Source: Acidobacteria bacterium RIFCSPLOWO2_12_FULL_66_21
Lineage (GTDB): Bacteria; Acidobacteriota; Vicinamibacteria; Vicinamibacterales; 2-12-FULL-66-21
DNA: 64,000 nt
Direction of reading: 5' to 3'
Assembly (NCBI GenBank): GCA_001767455.1
Contig: MELC01000038.1
Location: forward strand, 198,553-262,552
The notes under the pieces were generated by a model. The model was not told the origin of the DNA, ran no database searches, and saw only the letters and a list, made by a program, of their open reading frames with translations. Shown one piece after another: positions 61,927-64,000 of this stretch. Positions within the stretch are counted from its first letter, which is position 1. Every line of letters begins with the position of its first letter. The position numbers and the translations under genes are program-made.

Positions 61927-61955
61927 TTGACTCACTCAATAGTTTGGTCTATTGT
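61927..61955 (+). promoter_or_regulatory. Promoter and Fur/PerR-type operator of the Fur-family gene
   Basis: TTGACT (61927-61932), 17-base spacer, TATTGT (61950-61955). The palindrome CAATAG-N6-CTATTG (61937-61954) covers spacer and -10, as an autorepression site would. Transcription should start near the GTG at 61962, with no room for a Shine-Dalgarno. Confidence 0.75.
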
Positions 61956-61961
61956 GCCGGT

Positions 61962-62477
61962 GTGGCTACTGACCCGGCTGACCTCCTTCGGCAACGCGGT
62001 ATTCAGATCACGGCCCAGCGATTGGCTGTCCTGCGGGCGGTCGCGGGTCAGCCCCACATCACGGCCGACAAAGTGGCCGAGGTCGTCAGGGCCCAGATCG
62101 GGGCCATCTCGCTCCAGTCGGTTTACGACGCCCTCGGCGTCCTGGTCGCCGAAGGCCTCATCCGGCGCATTCAGCCCTCCGGATCGGCGGCTCGCTTCGA
62201 GGATCGGGTTGGCGACAACCACCACCATCTGATCTGTCGGATCTGCGGCCGTCTGGTCGACATCGACTGCGCGGTCGGCTCCACCCCGTGTCTCACGGCA
62301 GCCGACGACATGGGCTACGAGATCGACGAGGCCGAGGTCGCCTACTGGGGGCGCTGTCCGGATTGCGTGGCTCAGTCCCGAGCGTCGACCCGCGCCGACC
62401 CACCGACACGCCGCCGCCGACGCCAGCGACGGATCGCACGCACAGAGGGCCCGAACGATCCCGTCAAGGGACGGTAA
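61962..62477 (+). CDS. Fur-family regulator, PerR-like
   Basis: A 171-residue winged-helix metal regulator: [20 protein letters not shown] (helix start), [16 protein letters not shown] recognition region, [17 protein letters not shown] with HHH at 87-89 and structural zinc cysteines C92, C95, C132 and C135. The zinc pairs and position just before katG support a peroxide sensor, PerR. A longer N-terminus upstream is out of coding style, so the GTG matched to the promoter is used. The C-terminal tail is basic. Confidence 0.9.
   Translation: MATDPADLLRQRGIQITAQRLAVLRAVAGQPHITADKVAEVVRAQIGAISLQSVYDALGVLVAEGLIRRIQPSGSAARFEDRVGDNHHHLICRICGRLVDIDCAVGSTPCLTAADDMGYEIDEAEVAYWGRCPDCVAQSRASTRADPPTRRRRRQRRIARTEGPNDPVKGR

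Positions 62478-64000
<1,523 letters not shown>

Overview
The window is high-GC bacterial chromosome. Its gene families point to Acidobacteriota, probably near Vicinamibacteria. This rests on several very large two-domain FtsX/MacB-type permeases of the kind acidobacteria carry in many copies, a von Willebrand-related protein of an acidobacterial type, an Oar-like TonB-dependent receptor with a carboxypeptidase-regulatory N-terminus, and PadR regulators beside the permeases. The phylum assignment is inference; there is no rRNA gene in the window.

Bases 1-9,831 hold the most notable region, a divergent fluoride-response locus. Two crcB-type fluoride riboswitch sequences face away from each other (7412-7490 on minus, 7572-7627 on plus, the latter with an intrinsic terminator). 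The leftward unit encodes a cation/proton antiporter, a tiny hydrophobic protein, a dynamin-like GTPase, a small P-loop ATPase, enolase and a second dynamin-like GTPase. The rightward unit encodes a DUF190 protein, a UspA-DUF190 fusion and a protein with two similar, possibly PH-like halves. Enolase is the classic fluoride target, and antiporter, UspA and DUF190 are known members of this regulon. The GTPase pair, the ATPase, the tiny hydrophobic protein and the duplicated-domain protein are the unexpected members. No CrcB/Fluc or CLC-F fluoride exporter is visible here.

Bases 9,840-23,700 hold a palindromic repeat, a secreted CARDB/Calx-beta protein, a YgbA-like cysteine-rich protein, formate-tetrahydrofolate ligase, a 2.8-kb IS1595-type element carrying a RelA/SpoT-domain gene and two small ORFs as passengers, a PEGA-domain surface protein, an orphan efflux adaptor and an OmpR/EnvZ-type two-component pair. 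Bases 23,786-32,130 carry a TonB-dependent receptor, a 10-bp tandem array, a VWA-domain protein whose start lies in that array, and a convergent permease.

Bases 32,299-39,570 carry an Rbs-type sugar ABC transporter (lipoprotein, ATPase, permease) divergent from a GH38 alpha-mannosidase, which suggests mannoside use. Then come a coiled-coil protein, a B12-binding radical SAM enzyme, a GGDEF protein and tRNA-His. Bases 43,874-50,610 are a permease-rich stretch with two intact permeases and several broken regulator and permease fragments. Bases 50,821-57,600 contain a DUF2007 protein, divergent ku and ligD (non-homologous end joining), an SDR oxidoreductase, a very acidic small protein, a 2Fe-2S ferredoxin and two tRNA-Arg genes. 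Bases 57,641-59,206 are a PadR gene with its likely operator and a collapsed efflux operon. The right end has a thioredoxin-like protein, an Old Yellow Enzyme relative with a secreted partner, and a Fur/PerR-type regulator with a palindromic operator just upstream of katG, which runs off the window.

Intergenic DNA is unusually rich in short repeats of several unrelated types: long palindromes, decamer arrays, REP-like dispersed repeats and purine-biased simple repeats. One of these has entered a coding sequence.
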